Below are positions 17,594 through 26,962 of a stretch of DNA of 64,000 nt, in pieces; within the stretch, counting starts at the first letter, position 1, and each line of letters starts with the position of its first letter. A model generated the notes under the pieces. It did no database searches. It saw nothing but the letters and a program-made list of their open reading frames with translations, and was not told the DNA's origin. Position numbers and translations under genes: made by a program. The DNA is from Pseudomonas sp. ICMP 561 (GTDB taxonomy: Bacteria > Pseudomonadota > Gammaproteobacteria > Pseudomonadales > Pseudomonadaceae): assembly GCF_002699985.1 (NCBI RefSeq), contig NZ_LKBT01000008.1, forward strand, positions 79,714 to 143,713. The letters are read 5' to 3'.

Positions 17594-18934
17594 TTATTCC
17601 TCTCGGATGCTTCGCTCATAACGCTCCAAAAGCGGTTGAATGCTGACACCGTGGAGCAGAATACTAAGTGCCACTACTGACAGCGTGAGGCTGATGCTGA
17701 TACTTGCTACATCGTCCGGTAGCCCGTGGCCCAAGGCAAAGCACAGGTAGAACAGGCTGCCGATACCGCGTATGCCAAACCAGCCAACCAGAGCTTTCTG
17801 ACGTTTGTTGAGCAATCGCTTGCTGATCAGAAGCCACACCGCAATGGGCCTGATGAAGCAGAACAGCACCAGGCCCAGGCCCACGGCGCGCCAATCCCAG
17901 TAGATCGCCAGCGATGCGCCGAGCAGAGTGATCAACAGCACTTCCATTGAGCGCTCCACCAGGCTTGAGAACGCCAGCATGTCACCCATCATCACGCCCG
18001 CAGCGAGTTGCGATTCACTGAGGTCGCCTTTCTCGGCAACCGTAGTGCGTTCAATGCTGCCGCTCATGTGACCTATCACCGGTTGTGCCAGATGTTCGGC
18101 GGGCACCTCGGACCGGGTTGTCTGTGCTTCTGCCTGACGCAAGCCAAGCCCTGCAGCGAACACTGACAGAAAGCCAAACGCGCCCAGACCGTCGGCGACT
18201 ATGTAAGCGATGGCGATGAGAGCCAGGGCCAGAAAGTCGTTAGGCGAGGTGTCACTGTCAGCGTTTTTGATGCGCAGATAAATCATCAAATGCCCGATCC
18301 CGCGGCCCAGGCCGTAGCCGATCAACAGCCCGACAGGCACACCCCACAGCAGGTTTTTTATGGCCCAGTGCTGGATCCAGTCAGTGTCACCGCTGGCGTG
18401 AGTCAGAAACATCAGGGCGAAGATCACGAATGGAAAGGCCGTGCCGTCGTTCAGCCCCGCTTCACCTGACAAGCCAAAGCGCAGCCGGTCGGAGTCTTGA
18501 GCGTTGTTGACCTGCACCAGCGAAGCGAGAACCGGATCGGTGGGCGAGAGCATGGCGCCCAGCAAGATCGAAACGCCCCAGTACAGGCCGAACAGGTAGT
18601 GGGCCGCCAGGGCGGTGCCAGCAATGGTCGCCAGCATCACCGGCCCGGACAGCCAGTAAGCGGAGTGCCAGGCCTTGCTGTTCAGCGGCAGACGCAGTTT
18701 GATCCCGGTGCTGAACAACGAGAACAGCACGGCGGCTTCGGTCAGACGCTCCAGCCAGCTCGACGCGTCGCGGAAGTCCAGATCCAGCATGCCCAACCCG
18801 GCAGGGCCAATGGCAAAGCCGAATGCCAGACACACAGCCGACGTCGTGACGGGCAGCCAGCGCAAATAAGAAGAAGTCAGCGCGAGCATCATCAGCAACG
18901 CGCCAAGTACGGTCATGCAAAGAATGAAACTCAT
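17594..18934 (-). CDS. CPA1-family Na+(K+)/H+ antiporter
   Basis: 446 residues from ATG 18934. Eleven to twelve hydrophobic segments. The transport-site sequence 'LGAMLSPTDPVLASLVQV' followed by 'GLSGEAGLNDGTAFPFV' is diagnostic of NhaP-type cation/proton antiporters, the Asp of NDG being essential. A hydrophilic stretch around residues 265-310 is probably cytoplasmic. Unlike the longest NhaP proteins it lacks a C-terminal regulatory domain. Monocistronic by spacing. Confidence 0.9.
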   Translation of the reverse strand: MSFILCMTVLGALLMMLALTSSYLRWLPVTTSAVCLAFGFAIGPAGLGMLDLDFRDASSWLERLTEAAVLFSLFSTGIKLRLPLNSKAWHSAYWLSGPVMLATIAGTALAAHYLFGLYWGVSILLGAMLSPTDPVLASLVQVNNAQDSDRLRFGLSGEAGLNDGTAFPFVIFALMFLTHASGDTDWIQHWAIKNLLWGVPVGLLIGYGLGRGIGHLMIYLRIKNADSDTSPNDFLALALIAIAYIVADGLGAFGFLSVFAAGLGLRQAEAQTTRSEVPAEHLAQPVIGHMSGSIERTTVAEKGDLSESQLAAGVMMGDMLAFSSLVERSMEVLLITLLGASLAIYWDWRAVGLGLVLFCFIRPIAVWLLISKRLLNKRQKALVGWFGIRGIGSLFYLCFALGHGLPDDVASISISLTLSVVALSILLHGVSIQPLLERYERSIREE

Positions 18935-19080
18935 CCGGCCTGTTTTCTCACAACTGAGCCCCGTCAATACGGAGCGATAGGGTTGTGACTGTTCAGGTTA
19001 GGGATAGTTGAAACATTTTGTATCAGGGCATCAAGGGGGTGGGCTTCTATAGTCACAAAGTGTCTGACTTTTTTCAGCCC

Positions 19081-19147
19081 CTTCGCGGGCAAGCCTCGCT
19101 CCAACAGAAATCGCTTAACGCTGTTGGAGCGAGGCTTGCCCGCGAAG
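19081..19147. repeat. REP hairpin (TTCGCGGGCAAGCC family)
   Basis: CTTCGCGGGCAAGCCTCGCT (from 19081) and its inverse ending at 19147 form an almost perfect 27-bp stem with a short loop. Lies just downstream of the 19196-20248 gene, where it may terminate or stabilise that operon's mRNA. A second family from the GGCTTTAGCC repeats. Confidence 0.9.
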
Positions 19148-19195
19148 AACGATGACACGGTTTATCGGTAGTCCAAGGCTGGTAGCGAGGTTTAT

Positions 19196-20248
19196 CTACC
19201 GCTCCACTGTCCTGTTCCAGCGCGCATTCCACTCTGGACGCGTCTGGTTGACCTGATCCCAATCAATGGTCACTGCCGTTTCCAGATACTTGTTCATCGC
19301 CTCGACCTGAGCTTTGGTCTTCTCGGTCGTCGGGGTTTTCGGGTTTGACGGGATCTGATCACCAAACTCCAGCGCGGGTGCCTGAGCTTCTGGGGTCAAC
19401 AGATAAGCCGCAAGCTTCTGCGCCAGTTCCGGTTGGTCGTTCTTGGCGATGGCGCACTCGGCGACGTTCAGTACCACGCCACCTTCCTTCGGAGGCGCGT
19501 ACTCGACGGGCACGCCCTTGATCTTCAGCGCAGTCACCTGCGTGGGTGTGAGCGGGAACAGCGCGGCTTCGCCGGTTTGCACCATCTCGGAAATCTTCGC
19601 CGAGCTGGCGATATATTCCAGGACGTTCGGGCCCACGGTTTTCGGCCACGCCTTGAAGCCCGGCTCCACGTCAGTTTCGCTGCCGCCCTGAATGCGGTTG
19701 AACATCAGGAAACCATGCAGGCCGAATGTGGAGGAGGCCATGGACTGAAATACCACTTTTTCCTTGAACTTCTTGTCCGCCAGATCCATCCACGAGGTTG
19801 GCGCGGCCCAGCCGTTCTCCTTGAACATTTTCGTGTTGTAGGCCAACCCGGTGACGCCGAGGCTTACGGCAGCACCTTCATCCTTGATCTTCGCCTTTGC
19901 CGGCAGGTCCGCCAGAGAAGGGCTCGGCTGCAACTTGTCGCACAGACCCATGGAGATCGCCCGGTACATGATGCCGTCATCAAGGAACATCACGTGCATC
20001 TGCGGGTTGTCTTTACTGGCCTGAACCTTGGCGAGAATGTCCGACGAGGTCCCCGGCACGATCACCACTTTGACGTTGTTGGCTTTCTCGAAAGCAGGCA
20101 ACACCTGATCGGCATAGAGGCGTTCCATGGTGCCGCCGTTCATGCCCAGATAAAGGGTCGTTGCGGCGTGGGCCGGGGAAGCGGCCAGCAATGCCGCCAA
20201 GGGCAGGCTCGACAAGCCGGTAAATGCGATACGTTTTACGTTCTTCAT
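19196..20248 (-). CDS. ABC polyamine-type substrate-binding protein
   Basis: 350 residues with a signal peptide ending ...ASPAHA (about residue 28). PotD/PotF-like extracellular binding protein: 'TLYLGMNGGTMERLYADQVLPAF' beginning (split here), 'GTSSDILAKVQASKDNPQMH' and 'GVTGLAYNTKMF'. It would capture the substrate for the two permeases and ATPase encoded at the other end of the same leftward operon. The substrate is probably a cationic amine or opine-like compound, inferred from the oxidase genes in between. Last gene of the operon. Confidence 0.9.
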   Translation of the reverse strand: MKNVKRIAFTGLSSLPLAALLAASPAHAATTLYLGMNGGTMERLYADQVLPAFEKANNVKVVIVPGTSSDILAKVQASKDNPQMHVMFLDDGIMYRAISMGLCDKLQPSPSLADLPAKAKIKDEGAAVSLGVTGLAYNTKMFKENGWAAPTSWMDLADKKFKEKVVFQSMASSTFGLHGFLMFNRIQGGSETDVEPGFKAWPKTVGPNVLEYIASSAKISEMVQTGEAALFPLTPTQVTALKIKGVPVEYAPPKEGGVVLNVAECAIAKNDQPELAQKLAAYLLTPEAQAPALEFGDQIPSNPKTPTTEKTKAQVEAMNKYLETAVTIDWDQVNQTRPEWNARWNRTVER

Positions 20249-20281
20249 TGCAGCGACCTTCCTCTGTGCAAAGTAATGAAA

Positions 20282-21424
20282 TCAATGGCTAACGGTTTTA
20301 CAGGGTTGGGCAGTGTGTTGAAAACGGCGGACGGAAAAAGCGTCCAGGGAAATCGTTGACTGGCCAGCGCATACGTATTCGGCGAGAGCCTCACCTGCAG
20401 CGGGTCCAATCTGGAAACCAGAACCTGCAAAGCCGAAGCCATGCAGCAGGCCTGGTTGCAGAATGCTGGGGCCGAGCACCGGCTCGCGATCCGGCAGATA
20501 ACCTTCGGTGCCGCTCCAGGTGCGAATTGCCTGGGCTCCTGCCAGTGGCGGGTACAACTCGACCGCGTTGCGCAGTATCTCCAGTACAGCCGCTTGCCCA
20601 GGCCTGGCGCGGGCCGGGTCCAGCGCAAAACCCTGTCCGCCGCCCAGCACGCAGTTGCCTCTGGCGACCTGCCGGGCATAGATGCCACCCCCCTCGACGC
20701 CGGTGCTGACGTCCATGAACATCGGCAGCGGCTCAGTGACCAACATGGCCGGATGCCCCGACACCATCGGCACCGGTTCGCCAAATTGTGCAGCCAGATC
20801 GCTGGCCCAGGCTCCCGCGCAGTTGAGCAACCAAGGCGCGCGCAGATTAAGACCGCTGGCCGTGTGGACCACAAATGCCTGGCCGTCGTGACCGACTTCA
20901 ACCACCTTGGCCTGTTCGAAAATCTGCGCGCCAGCCCGCCTGGCTGCCTGGGCGAAAGCCGGGGACACCAGTCTCGGGTTGGCGTGGCCATCGTCGGCGC
21001 ACAGGGAAGCGCCCACCGCGACATCGCCTGCCCAGGCAAACCGCGCCCGTAATTGCTCGCGATCCAGCAGTTGCAGCTCCAGTCCGAAGCCGCGACTGGC
21101 TTCGGCGTAAGCGCGCAAGGCGTTCATGTCTGTTTCGCTACGGGCCAGTTTCAGGTGCCCGGAGCGCTGATATTCGCCATCAATGCCAATCAGCTCGCGC
21201 AAACCGCTCCAAATGTCGTGGGCGCGTTGCGACAAGGGTAGTTGGCTCAACGGCCGACCCTGACGGCGCACGCCGCCGTAGTTGACGCCGCTGGAATGAG
21301 AGCCGCAAAAGTCCCGTTCAAGCAAGGTCACGCGCTTGCCTTTCATAGCCAGAAACAGGGCGGCTGAGGCGCCGACGATTCCACCGCCAATGATCAGCGC
21401 ATCGCTTTCAATCACCGCGCTCAT
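20282..21424 (-). CDS. FAD-dependent amine/D-amino-acid oxidase subunit (HcnC/OoxB-like)
   Basis: 380 residues. DAO-superfamily flavoprotein: Rossmann motif 'DALIIGGGIVGASAALFLA' at residues 7-25 and FAD contact 'SHSSGVNYGGVRRQGR'. C-terminal 'LHGFGFAGSGFQIGPAAGEA' completes the FAD site. Size and neighbours match the catalytic subunit of heterotrimeric opine, D-hydroxyproline or HCN-synthase-like dehydrogenases, which oxidise a C-N bond. Overlaps the 21421-22791 gene by 4 bp (ATGA), so the two are translationally coupled. Confidence 0.9.
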   Translation of the reverse strand: MSAVIESDALIIGGGIVGASAALFLAMKGKRVTLLERDFCGSHSSGVNYGGVRRQGRPLSQLPLSQRAHDIWSGLRELIGIDGEYQRSGHLKLARSETDMNALRAYAEASRGFGLELQLLDREQLRARFAWAGDVAVGASLCADDGHANPRLVSPAFAQAARRAGAQIFEQAKVVEVGHDGQAFVVHTASGLNLRAPWLLNCAGAWASDLAAQFGEPVPMVSGHPAMLVTEPLPMFMDVSTGVEGGGIYARQVARGNCVLGGGQGFALDPARARPGQAAVLEILRNAVELYPPLAGAQAIRTWSGTEGYLPDREPVLGPSILQPGLLHGFGFAGSGFQIGPAAGEALAEYVCAGQSTISLDAFSVRRFQHTAQPCKTVSH

Positions 21425-22791
21425 GACTGCGCCTCCACGCCAAAGGGCAACGGTTTGATCGGTGCCTGGCCGCGCAGCCGACCAATGCCTTGCAGGTCAC
21501 GACCGCTGCAGTGGGCGACGATTTCCGTGGCTGCCAGTCCGCACATCCGGCCCTGGCAACGTCCCATGCCGACCCGGCACATGGCCTTGACCCGATTGAT
21601 TTCCCAATGGCCTTCGTCGACGACGGTACGGATATCACCGGCGCTGACTTCCTCGCAGCGGCAGATAATGGTTTCGTCCGGAACCTTCGCGGCCCAATCA
21701 ACGGGAAAGGGGAAAGCGGTTTCCAGTCCGTGACGAAAGCGCTGGATGCTCTCCAGTCTGCTTTTCAGCTGTTCGCTACGAGCGTTATCAATGTTCTGCC
21801 CGGTATCGGCAAGCAAGGCCAGCGCCGCCAGTTCCCCGGCCATTTCCGCTGCATCCGCGCCCATGATTCCTGCGCCGTCACCCGCCAGATAAACCCCTGC
21901 AATGCTGCTGCGTCCTGCGTCATCACGCGCTGGCAGCCAGGCGCGATTAAGGGCGCTCCACTGAAAATCGCAGCCGAGCAGGTCAGCCAGTTGCGTCTCA
22001 CTGCGCAGTGCATGAGCGAACGCCACGGCGTCGCAATCCAGCGTTTGTACACGGTTGCTGCCTTGCCACTGCACGGTATTGACGCGTTTATGACCGTCGA
22101 TACGTTGCAAGGTCGCGCCTTGATGAACGGCGATACCATGAGCGGTCAGCCAGGCGCGGTAGTACAAACCTTTAGCCAGCGTCAGCGGTTGGCCGAGCAG
22201 CGCGGGCAGGGCGCGGCACTGGGCGGAAAAGGGCGCGCTGTCGAGCACTGCAACCACGTTCGCACCGGCTTTGGCATATTGATACGCGACCAGGTAAAGC
22301 AGCGGACCACTGCCAGCAAACACCACTCTTTCGCCGATGGCGCAGCCTTGGTATTTCAGGGCAATCTGCGCCGCACCCAGGCTGTAGACACCCGGCAAAG
22401 TCCAGCCAGGCACCGGCAGGATGCGGTCGGTGGCGCCGGTCGCGATGATCAGATGGCTGTAATCAATGCTCCCGGCATGGTTCTCCTGCAGGGTATCGAG
22501 TCGCCGATCTTCGGCATTCCAGACAAGCGTTTGCGGACGATAGTCGATATGCGATGCCAGTTCGTCGAGGGTCTGATGCACGGCGATAGCCTTGCCCGCT
22601 TCAAAGCCATACAGCGCTTTTGGATCGCGACGGAAGTTCTCGGGCTGACGGCGATAAATCTGTCCGCCGCCCCGCAGGCCCTCGTCCAGCAGACAGGCTT
22701 TCACTCCGTGGGCATGCAAGGTTTGCGCAGCGCGAATGCCCGCAGGACCAGCGCCGACGATCACTACCAATTGCGCGGTATTCGTATTCAT
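21421..22791 (-). CDS. FAD/NAD-type oxidoreductase subunit with BFD-like [2Fe-2S] domain (HcnB/OoxA-like)
   Basis: 456 residues from ATG 22791; the frame continues upstream but that part belongs to the overlapping ferredoxin-like gene. N-terminal FAD motif 'VVIVGAGPAGIRAAQTLHA' (residues 9-27), a second Rossmann 'VVFAGSGPLLYLVAYQYA', and 'LAGDGAGIMGADAA' near residue 300. The C-terminal region carries a BFD-type cluster: 'CRCEEVS', then 'CRVGMGRCQGRMC'. It passes electrons between the amine-oxidising subunit and the small [2Fe-2S] partner. Overlaps both neighbours by 4 bp. Confidence 0.9.
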   Translation of the reverse strand: MNTNTAQLVVIVGAGPAGIRAAQTLHAHGVKACLLDEGLRGGGQIYRRQPENFRRDPKALYGFEAGKAIAVHQTLDELASHIDYRPQTLVWNAEDRRLDTLQENHAGSIDYSHLIIATGATDRILPVPGWTLPGVYSLGAAQIALKYQGCAIGERVVFAGSGPLLYLVAYQYAKAGANVVAVLDSAPFSAQCRALPALLGQPLTLAKGLYYRAWLTAHGIAVHQGATLQRIDGHKRVNTVQWQGSNRVQTLDCDAVAFAHALRSETQLADLLGCDFQWSALNRAWLPARDDAGRSSIAGVYLAGDGAGIMGADAAEMAGELAALALLADTGQNIDNARSEQLKSRLESIQRFRHGLETAFPFPVDWAAKVPDETIICRCEEVSAGDIRTVVDEGHWEINRVKAMCRVGMGRCQGRMCGLAATEIVAHCSGRDLQGIGRLRGQAPIKPLPFGVEAQS

Positions 22792-23078
22792 AGCTGCCGT
22801 CCCGGATCGCGGCTGACGATTTGCCCACCTTCGAGCAATGTCGAACAGGCGCGTACCCGGCGACCATCGCCCAGGCGCACCCAGCAATCCTGACAGGCAC
22901 CCATCATGCAAAACCCGGCGCGGGGTTCGGCGCTGAAATCGCTGCCGCGCAAGTGTTCGCTGCTGGTCAGTACCGCCGTGAGCAACGTGTCGCCCTGCAA
23001 CCCGCTGGCAGGCTGGCCGTCGAGGGTGAAGGCCAGCGCCGGACGGTCTTGTTCGGCCAAACGTTTGAGCAATGCCAT
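22788..23078 (-). CDS. Small [2Fe-2S] subunit (HcnA/OoxX-like)
   Basis: 96 residues. Ferredoxin-like cluster loop CMMGACQDC (CX4CX2C, residues about 55-63) with a fourth cysteine in 'VRACST', and a preceding beta-region 'FTLDGQPASGLQGDTLLTAVL'. This is the third component of the three-part dehydrogenase with the two flavoprotein genes downstream. Sits 24 bp after the permease gene and overlaps the next by ATGA. Confidence 0.9.
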   Translation of the reverse strand: MALLKRLAEQDRPALAFTLDGQPASGLQGDTLLTAVLTSSEHLRGSDFSAEPRAGFCMMGACQDCWVRLGDGRRVRACSTLLEGGQIVSRDPGRQL

Positions 23079-23102
23079 GAGGTTCGCGCTCCAGGCCTCA
23101 GG

Positions 23103-23897
23103 TTAGTGTTTGCCGACCAGCACCCGATCCAGGCCATAAACCCGGTCGAGGATGATCATGGCGGCGGCGGTCAACGCGATAACCAGCGCGGAAACGGCGG
23201 CCATCATCGGGTCGATGGACTCTGTGGCGTAGACGTACATGCGCACCGGCAGGGTCTGGGTCGAAGGTGAGGTGACGAAGATCGACAGCGTTACTTCGTC
23301 GAAGCTGTTGATGAACGCCAGCAGCCAACCACCGGCCACACCGGGCAGAATCATCGGCAAGGTGATTTTGCGGAACAGCGTGAAGCGGCTGGCGCCCAGT
23401 GATTCAGCGGCCTGTTCGGCGCTGCGGTCGATGCCGATGGCCGCTGCAATTACCAGCCGCAGCACATACGGCGTGATGATCACCACGTGGGCCAGGGTCA
23501 GCCAGAAGAAGCTGCCGTTGACGCCCATCAGCGCGAACAAACGCAGCATTGCTACGCCCAGCACGAGATGGGGAATGATGATCGGCGAGAGGAACAATCC
23601 ATTGAGGAAGTTGCGCCCCGGAAACTGGTGACGGGTGATGGCCAGCGCTGCCGGTACGGCAATAATCGTCGCCAGTGTGGCGGCGACAAAGGCCAGAATC
23701 AGGCTGTTGTAGAACGAGTCGATGAAGTCGGCACGCTCGAAAATCGCCCGGAACCAGCGCAGGGAAAAGCCTGAGGTCGGCAGGCTGAGGGTGTTCTCTG
23801 GCGTAAAGGCCACCAGGCAGACCACTACCAGCGGCGCGAGCATGAACACCACCACCAGGGCATGAAACGACAGGGCCAAAGGACCGTTTTTAGACAT
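23103..23897 (-). CDS. ABC permease, PotC-like
   Basis: 264 residues, six membrane segments. The EAA cytoplasmic loop reads 'EQAAESLGASRFTLFRKITLP'-like around residue 155-175 (split), typical of polyamine/iron importers. Partner of the PotB-like permease encoded immediately upstream (3-bp gap). Confidence 0.91.
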   Translation of the reverse strand: MSKNGPLALSFHALVVVFMLAPLVVVCLVAFTPENTLSLPTSGFSLRWFRAIFERADFIDSFYNSLILAFVAATLATIIAVPAALAITRHQFPGRNFLNGLFLSPIIIPHLVLGVAMLRLFALMGVNGSFFWLTLAHVVIITPYVLRLVIAAAIGIDRSAEQAAESLGASRFTLFRKITLPMILPGVAGGWLLAFINSFDEVTLSIFVTSPSTQTLPVRMYVYATESIDPMMAAVSALVIALTAAAMIILDRVYGLDRVLVGKH

Positions 23898-23900
23898 GGC

Positions 23901-24773
23901 TCATTCCCCCAGGGTTTTCTTGTAGCGGCCTTCGACCATGCGGTTCCAGGACAGCATGACCAGCAGGTTGACCAGCAACAGCGCCACTGCGATGGTTGCG
24001 CCCATGGGCCAGTTCAGTTCCGAGAGATATTGGTCGTAGACCACGGTGGCGACCATCTTCAGACGGCGTCCGCCAAGCAGGCCGGGGATTGCAAAAGAGC
24101 TGGCCGACAGGCCGAAGACGATCAGCGTGCCGGACAACACGCCGGGCATGACCTGAGGCAGCACCACCAGACGCATCACCTTGGCCTGACTGGCTCCGAG
24201 GGACAGGGCGGCCTGCTCAGCCGCCGGGTCAAGCTTCTGTAGCGAGGTCCAGATCGGAATGATCATGAACGGCAGCATCACGTGGACCAGCGCAATGATC
24301 ACGGCGAACGGGGTGTAAAGCATCTTGATCGGTTGGCCCCCCAGCGCTTGTATGCCCTGATTGATCAGGCCGTCGGCACCCAGCAGCAGGCTCCAGCCGA
24401 AAGCGCGCACCACCACGGAAATCAGCAAGGGCGTGAGAATCAGAATCAGAAAGATCGAACGCCATGGCGTGCCCATGCGGCTAAGAATGTAAGCCTCAGG
24501 TACGCCGATAATCACGCAGAGCAGGGTGACCAGCGCACTGATCCAGAAGGTGCGCAGGAAGATCTCGTAGAAGTACGAGTCGGTCAGCACTTCGCCATAG
24601 TTGGCCATGGTGTAGGCATCGCTTTTGACCCCGACTTCGTAGTCGAACACGTTGAATGACAGGATCAGGGTCAACGCCAGCGGGACCAACAGCAGGCAGG
24701 TGAACATCACCAGTGCAGGGGCCGACAGTAGATAGCCGCGGCCGCCACGGCGCATATCGCTCAGCAGGCTCAT
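23901..24773 (-). CDS. ABC permease, PotB-like
   Basis: 290 residues from ATG 24773. Six membrane segments; EAA loop 'AEQAALSLGASQAKVMRLVV' near residue 190. First permease of the importer. Its start overlaps the ATPase stop by 4 bp, and an upstream frame extension to 24821 lies within the ATPase gene and is disregarded. Confidence 0.91.
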   Translation of the reverse strand: MSLLSDMRRGGRGYLLSAPALVMFTCLLLVPLALTLILSFNVFDYEVGVKSDAYTMANYGEVLTDSYFYEIFLRTFWISALVTLLCVIIGVPEAYILSRMGTPWRSIFLILILTPLLISVVVRAFGWSLLLGADGLINQGIQALGGQPIKMLYTPFAVIIALVHVMLPFMIIPIWTSLQKLDPAAEQAALSLGASQAKVMRLVVLPQVMPGVLSGTLIVFGLSASSFAIPGLLGGRRLKMVATVVYDQYLSELNWPMGATIAVALLLVNLLVMLSWNRMVEGRYKKTLGE

Positions 24774-25798
24774 GGATGCACCTCGTCGGCATCCAGTACG
24801 CGCAGCAAACCGGCTTGCCAATCCATTCCCACCGCCGTGCCTTCTTCCATTGGCGCGTCGCCGTCGTTGCGGCGCACCACGGTCAACTCGCCGATGGCGG
24901 TTTCAATGCGGTACAGCCATTGGCTGCCGAGGAAGTAGCGGGTGATGACCTTGCCTTGCAAGCGCCCGCTGCCAGCGGCCACCAGATCAATCTTTTCCGG
25001 GCGTAGGCTGAGAGTCAGTGCTCCGTCGCCGGGCACCTGGCGTACTTGCGCAGCGCCTTCGCTGTCCAGATCACCGGGCAGCATATTGGCCTTGCCAACG
25101 AAGCCGGAGATGAACCGGGTGCGTGGGTGTTCATACAGTTTGTACGGTTCGTCGATCTGGGTGATGCGCCCGGCCTGCATGACCACTACGCGGTCGCTGA
25201 TGGACAGTGCTTCAGCCTGATCGTGAGTCACCATCAGCGTGGTAATACCCACTTCGCGCTGAATGCGGCGAATCTCGAACTGCATCTCTTCGCGCAAATT
25301 GGCGTCGAGGTTGGACAGCGGTTCGTCGAGCAGCAGTACCGGCGGCTCAATCACCAGCGCTCGCGCCAATGCAACCCGTTGCCGCTGACCGCCAGACAGC
25401 TCGCGCGGGTAGCGCTGGGCGTGCTGGCTCAGGCGGACCAGTTCCAGCACGGTTGCCACGCGGCGCTGAATATCTGCGGCGGGCACTTTGCGCATCCGCA
25501 GGCCAAAGGCGACGTTGTCGGCAACGCTCATGTGGGGGAAGAGGGCGTAACTCTGAAACACCACCCCCAGGCCGCGGCTGCTGGGTTTGGCGTGAGTGAT
25601 GTCACGGCCATCAAGAATGATGCGACCGTCGCTGACGTCAACGAAGCCGGCGATCATTTGCAGGGTAGTGGTCTTGCCGCAGCCCGACGGGCCCAGCAGA
25701 GAAACGAATTCGCCTTTCTCCACCGCCAGATTCGTGGCGACCACGGCGTCGATGCTGCCGTAGCGTTTGGAGAGACCTTCAAGCTGCAAAAAAGCCAT
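24770..25798 (-). CDS. ABC ATPase, PotA-like
   Basis: 342 residues from ATG 25798. Walker A GPSGCGKTT (about residues 37-45), Q-loop 'VVFQSYALFPHM', signature LSGGQRQRVALARAL, Walker B 'VLLLDEPLSNLD', switch His 'VTHDQAEAL'. The C-terminal TOBE domain (about 270-342) is typical of polyamine/sugar importers. First gene of the leftward operon ATPase-permease-permease-2Fe2S-FAD-FAD-binding protein. Confidence 0.93.
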   Translation of the reverse strand: MAFLQLEGLSKRYGSIDAVVATNLAVEKGEFVSLLGPSGCGKTTTLQMIAGFVDVSDGRIILDGRDITHAKPSSRGLGVVFQSYALFPHMSVADNVAFGLRMRKVPAADIQRRVATVLELVRLSQHAQRYPRELSGGQRQRVALARALVIEPPVLLLDEPLSNLDANLREEMQFEIRRIQREVGITTLMVTHDQAEALSISDRVVVMQAGRITQIDEPYKLYEHPRTRFISGFVGKANMLPGDLDSEGAAQVRQVPGDGALTLSLRPEKIDLVAAGSGRLQGKVITRYFLGSQWLYRIETAIGELTVVRRNDGDAPMEEGTAVGMDWQAGLLRVLDADEVHP

Positions 25799-26048
25799 AG
25801 CTGCGTTCCACCTTTTCATCACGCACAGCGTTGCGGTGCGTTTTTGTTATGGGCAGATGCGAAATGAAAGCTTTGCAGTTGCTGTGGACGTTGGTGCTCG
25901 ATCTGGGTCGGCTACCAGGTTTTGTTCAAATCGCCCTGTGGACTGAGATTAAGACGAAGACTAGGATGGGTGAAAGGGTGAATTTCACTGGATGGTATAT
26001 TTCTTTCAGTTCTTTCGTTCAATGAATTAGTTATCGATAAGTGATCAT

Positions 26049-26885
26049 ATGAATTCCACTGAGCGGAATGAAAATTCAAAGGATGCTGGTGTCGGTGCGG
26101 TCTCGCGGTTGTTCGCAGTGCTGCGCTGCCTGGGTGATTGCTCGGAAGAGGGCGAACGCGTCACCCAACTCGCCCAGCAGGTCGGCCTCTCGCAACCCAC
26201 GACCCATCGTCTGCTGCGCAGCCTGATGGATGAAGGCATGGTCGAGCAGGATCAGCGCAGTAAACGCTATCGCCTGAGCATCGAGTTCTTCGCTTTGGCC
26301 GCAAAGGCAGGCAAGACCAGCAACCTGCGTGACGTGGTGAGGCCGAGCATGCTGCGGCTTTCTGCCTCTTTGGGGGATTCATTGTTCCTGCTGGCGCGCA
26401 GTGGCTTCGATGCAGTCTGTCTGGATCGCAGTGAAGGCCCATACCCGATTCGCACCTTCACCGGCGACATCGGTGGTCGTGTCGCATTGGGCGTGGGGCA
26501 AGGCAGCCTGGCGATACTCGCGTATTTGCCGGAAGAAGAGCGCGACACGGTCATCCGCTACAACCTGCCACGTCTGAAGGATTTCCACCTGTACGACGAA
26601 GTGTTCCTGCGCTCTGAAGTCGAGAATGTCCGCCGCCTCGGCTACGCCGCCCGCAATACCGGCGCGCTGCCTGGCATGGCCGGTCTCGCAGTCCCCATCT
26701 TCGACCGCGAAGGCCGCTCGGTCGCCGCCCTTAGCGTCGCCACCATCAGCGACCGCCTCGGGCCGGACCGGTTATTGACGGTGGTGGAATTGCTCAAGCG
26801 TGAAGCAGCGATTATCAGCGCCAGGATCAACCCGTTTGACCCGACGTTGCGGCGGCCGAGTCAGGTGTTTGGGCAGGTGGATTAA
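26049..26885 (+). CDS. IclR-family transcriptional regulator
   Basis: 278 residues. N-terminal winged helix (residues about 17-80, 'VSRLFAVLRCLGDCSEEG...LSQPTTHRLLRSLMDEGM') and a C-terminal IclR effector domain (about 100-265, with 'GGRVALGVGQGSLAILAYL' and 'GMAGLAVPIFDREGRSV'). Divergent from the amine-uptake/oxidation operon across a 250-bp gap and its most likely regulator. An inverted repeat ATTCC-N7-GGAAT overlaps its first codons. Confidence 0.92.
   Translation: MNSTERNENSKDAGVGAVSRLFAVLRCLGDCSEEGERVTQLAQQVGLSQPTTHRLLRSLMDEGMVEQDQRSKRYRLSIEFFALAAKAGKTSNLRDVVRPSMLRLSASLGDSLFLLARSGFDAVCLDRSEGPYPIRTFTGDIGGRVALGVGQGSLAILAYLPEEERDTVIRYNLPRLKDFHLYDEVFLRSEVENVRRLGYAARNTGALPGMAGLAVPIFDREGRSVAALSVATISDRLGPDRLLTVVELLKREAAIISARINPFDPTLRRPSQVFGQVD
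26053..26069. promoter_or_regulatory. Candidate IclR operator
   Basis: ATTCC (26053-26057) and GGAAT (26065-26069), spacer 7, directly over codons 2-7 of the IclR gene. IclR proteins often bind short A/T-G/C palindromes around their own start and the divergent promoter. Only one copy and no experimental match, so tentative. Confidence 0.25.
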
Positions 26886-26962
26886 TAAGCTCGCTGTAAT
26901 AGATTCTCTGTGGGGTAGCGCCCGTCTTCGACACAGCGCTGTCGCGAAGCAAACATTGGGCG

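Noticed and set aside
21490..22893. 467-codon forward frame
   Set aside because: Antisense shadow of the well-supported FAD/BFD subunit gene; no family features.
25831..26025. 64-codon frame in the IclR divergent gap
   Set aside because: No ribosome site or family features; the gap is better explained as a divergent promoter region.
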